Shown here one piece after another: positions 4,851-5,240 of a stretch of DNA of 5,240 bases. A program made the translations under genes and the position numbers. The notes under the pieces are model-generated. The model was not told the origin of the DNA. It saw only the letters and a list, made by a program, of their open reading frames with translations, and did no database searches. The DNA comes from Actinomycetales bacterium. GTDB lineage: Bacteria > Actinomycetota > Actinomycetes > Actinomycetales > Dermabacteraceae. Each line of letters opens with the position of its first letter. Position 1 is the stretch's first letter. The stretch lies in the NCBI GenBank assembly GCA_012799425.1, contig JAAZLF010000310.1, positions 1 to 5,240 of the forward strand, written 5' to 3'.

Positions 4851-5240
4851 GCTCCCGCTGCGGTGCGCGGCGGAGGCGATGCCGAGCCAGGTATGGCGGT
4901 TGCCCCACCAGCACCAGCCGAGCTTCGGGGCGTTCTTGCGCTGAGTCCCGTCGCGGCCGGTGCCGTTGCTGATCCACAGCGCCGGGGTGCGGGCATCGAC
5001 GGCCCCGCCCGGTGTCGTGCGCCGCGAGCCGATGGTCATGAAGCAGCGGCCCCGCTCGAGGATCTCGGGCTGCTGGAGCACCCAGTGCAGGCCCTCCGTG
5101 AGCAGCAGCGGGGAGCGGTCGCGCGCGGTGATCGCGGTCAGCGCCTCCTCGGGCGTCCAGTTGCTGAGGTCATCGCCCCGTTCGAGGCCTCCCACGAGGT
5201 AGAGCGGGCTGTGCGGCGGCTCGATGCCGGTGGGGGCGAA
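4848..5240 (-). CDS. DUF5701 family protein, 5' end outside window
   Basis: The C-terminal 130 residues of a DUF5701 protein, an uncharacterised family common in actinobacteria. The frame is open to the window edge; members are roughly 200 aa, so about a third is missing. Visible family features are P-L-Y-L-V (12-16) leading into G-L-E-R-G-D-D, then T-P-E-E-A-L, an E-G-L-H segment, R-G-R-C-F-M, G-S-R-R, A-L-W-I-S, and the strongly conserved end A-P-K-L-G-W-C-W-W-G-N-R-H-T-W-L-G. A GTG at 5195 could be taken as the start, but it falls inside the conserved LYLV-GG run, so the coding region is called through to 5240. It ends in TGA at 4848-4850, facing the 63-aa membrane gene. No function is known; conserved Trp and Cys residues suggest a folded ligand-binding or enzyme domain, which is a guess. 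Confidence 0.88.
   Translation of the reverse strand, partial: FAPTGIEPPHSPLYLVGGLERGDDLSNWTPEEALTAITARDRSPLLLTEGLHWVLQQPEILERGRCFMTIGSRRTTPGGAVDARTPALWISNGTGRDGTQRKNAPKLGWCWWGNRHTWLGIASAAHRSGS

Noticed and set aside
4387..4996. Minus-strand frames of 170-196 codons across the cstA upstream region and the 63-aa gene
   Set aside because: Low-complexity Arg/Pro/Ser translations without a family; they run across the cstA leader and the DUF5701 coding region in the wrong frame.

Overview
The window is very GC-rich and tightly packed, with G/C-ending codons, strong Shine-Dalgarno sequences, and GTG starts alongside ATG. It carries families typical of actinomycetes (DUF5701, a short Cys-Cys-ending protein beside CstA, a single-domain ArsA-like ATPase). 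It looks like chromosome of a high-GC actinobacterium, possibly a Micrococcales member such as Brachybacterium; the genus is a guess from general resemblance. I see no tRNA, rRNA, CRISPR array, insertion sequence or phage gene.

Layout: six of the seven confidently called genes (and the less certain 59-residue ORF) lie on the minus strand, so they are best read from right to left. At 4848-5240 is the 3' part of a DUF5701 gene, cut by the window edge. Converging on it is a 63-residue, two-helix membrane protein (4634-4825, plus strand). The two stop codons are joined by an imperfect hairpin. The space at 4391-4633 serves this small gene and the divergent cstA, and holds two perfect GC palindromes.

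The core is a three-gene overlapping operon on the minus strand: cstA (a membrane carbon-starvation/peptide/pyruvate transporter, 572 aa), a 112-aa protein ending in Cys-Cys-stop, and a 334-aa ArsA/Get3-type P-loop ATPase with no cysteine at all. Overlaps of 4 and 10 nt imply translational coupling. The arrangement (transporter, then a small Cys-Cys-ending protein, then a P-loop NTPase) parallels the E. coli btsT-yjiX-yjiA locus, although the NTPase family differs. This is the most interesting part of the window.

Downstream on the same strand come a possible 59-aa single-helix membrane protein with its own good promoter and a complex inverted repeat at the predicted transcription start, then bcp (a thiol peroxidase with both cysteines). 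Last is the N-terminal 118 codons of uraD (OHCU decarboxylase, uric-acid degradation). A perfect 17-bp palindrome in front of uraD looks like a repressor operator, which fits the usual substrate-controlled regulation of purine breakdown genes.

There is no gene-free stretch longer than 300 bases. The largest gap is 4391-4633, followed by 1185-1341 and 355-479.
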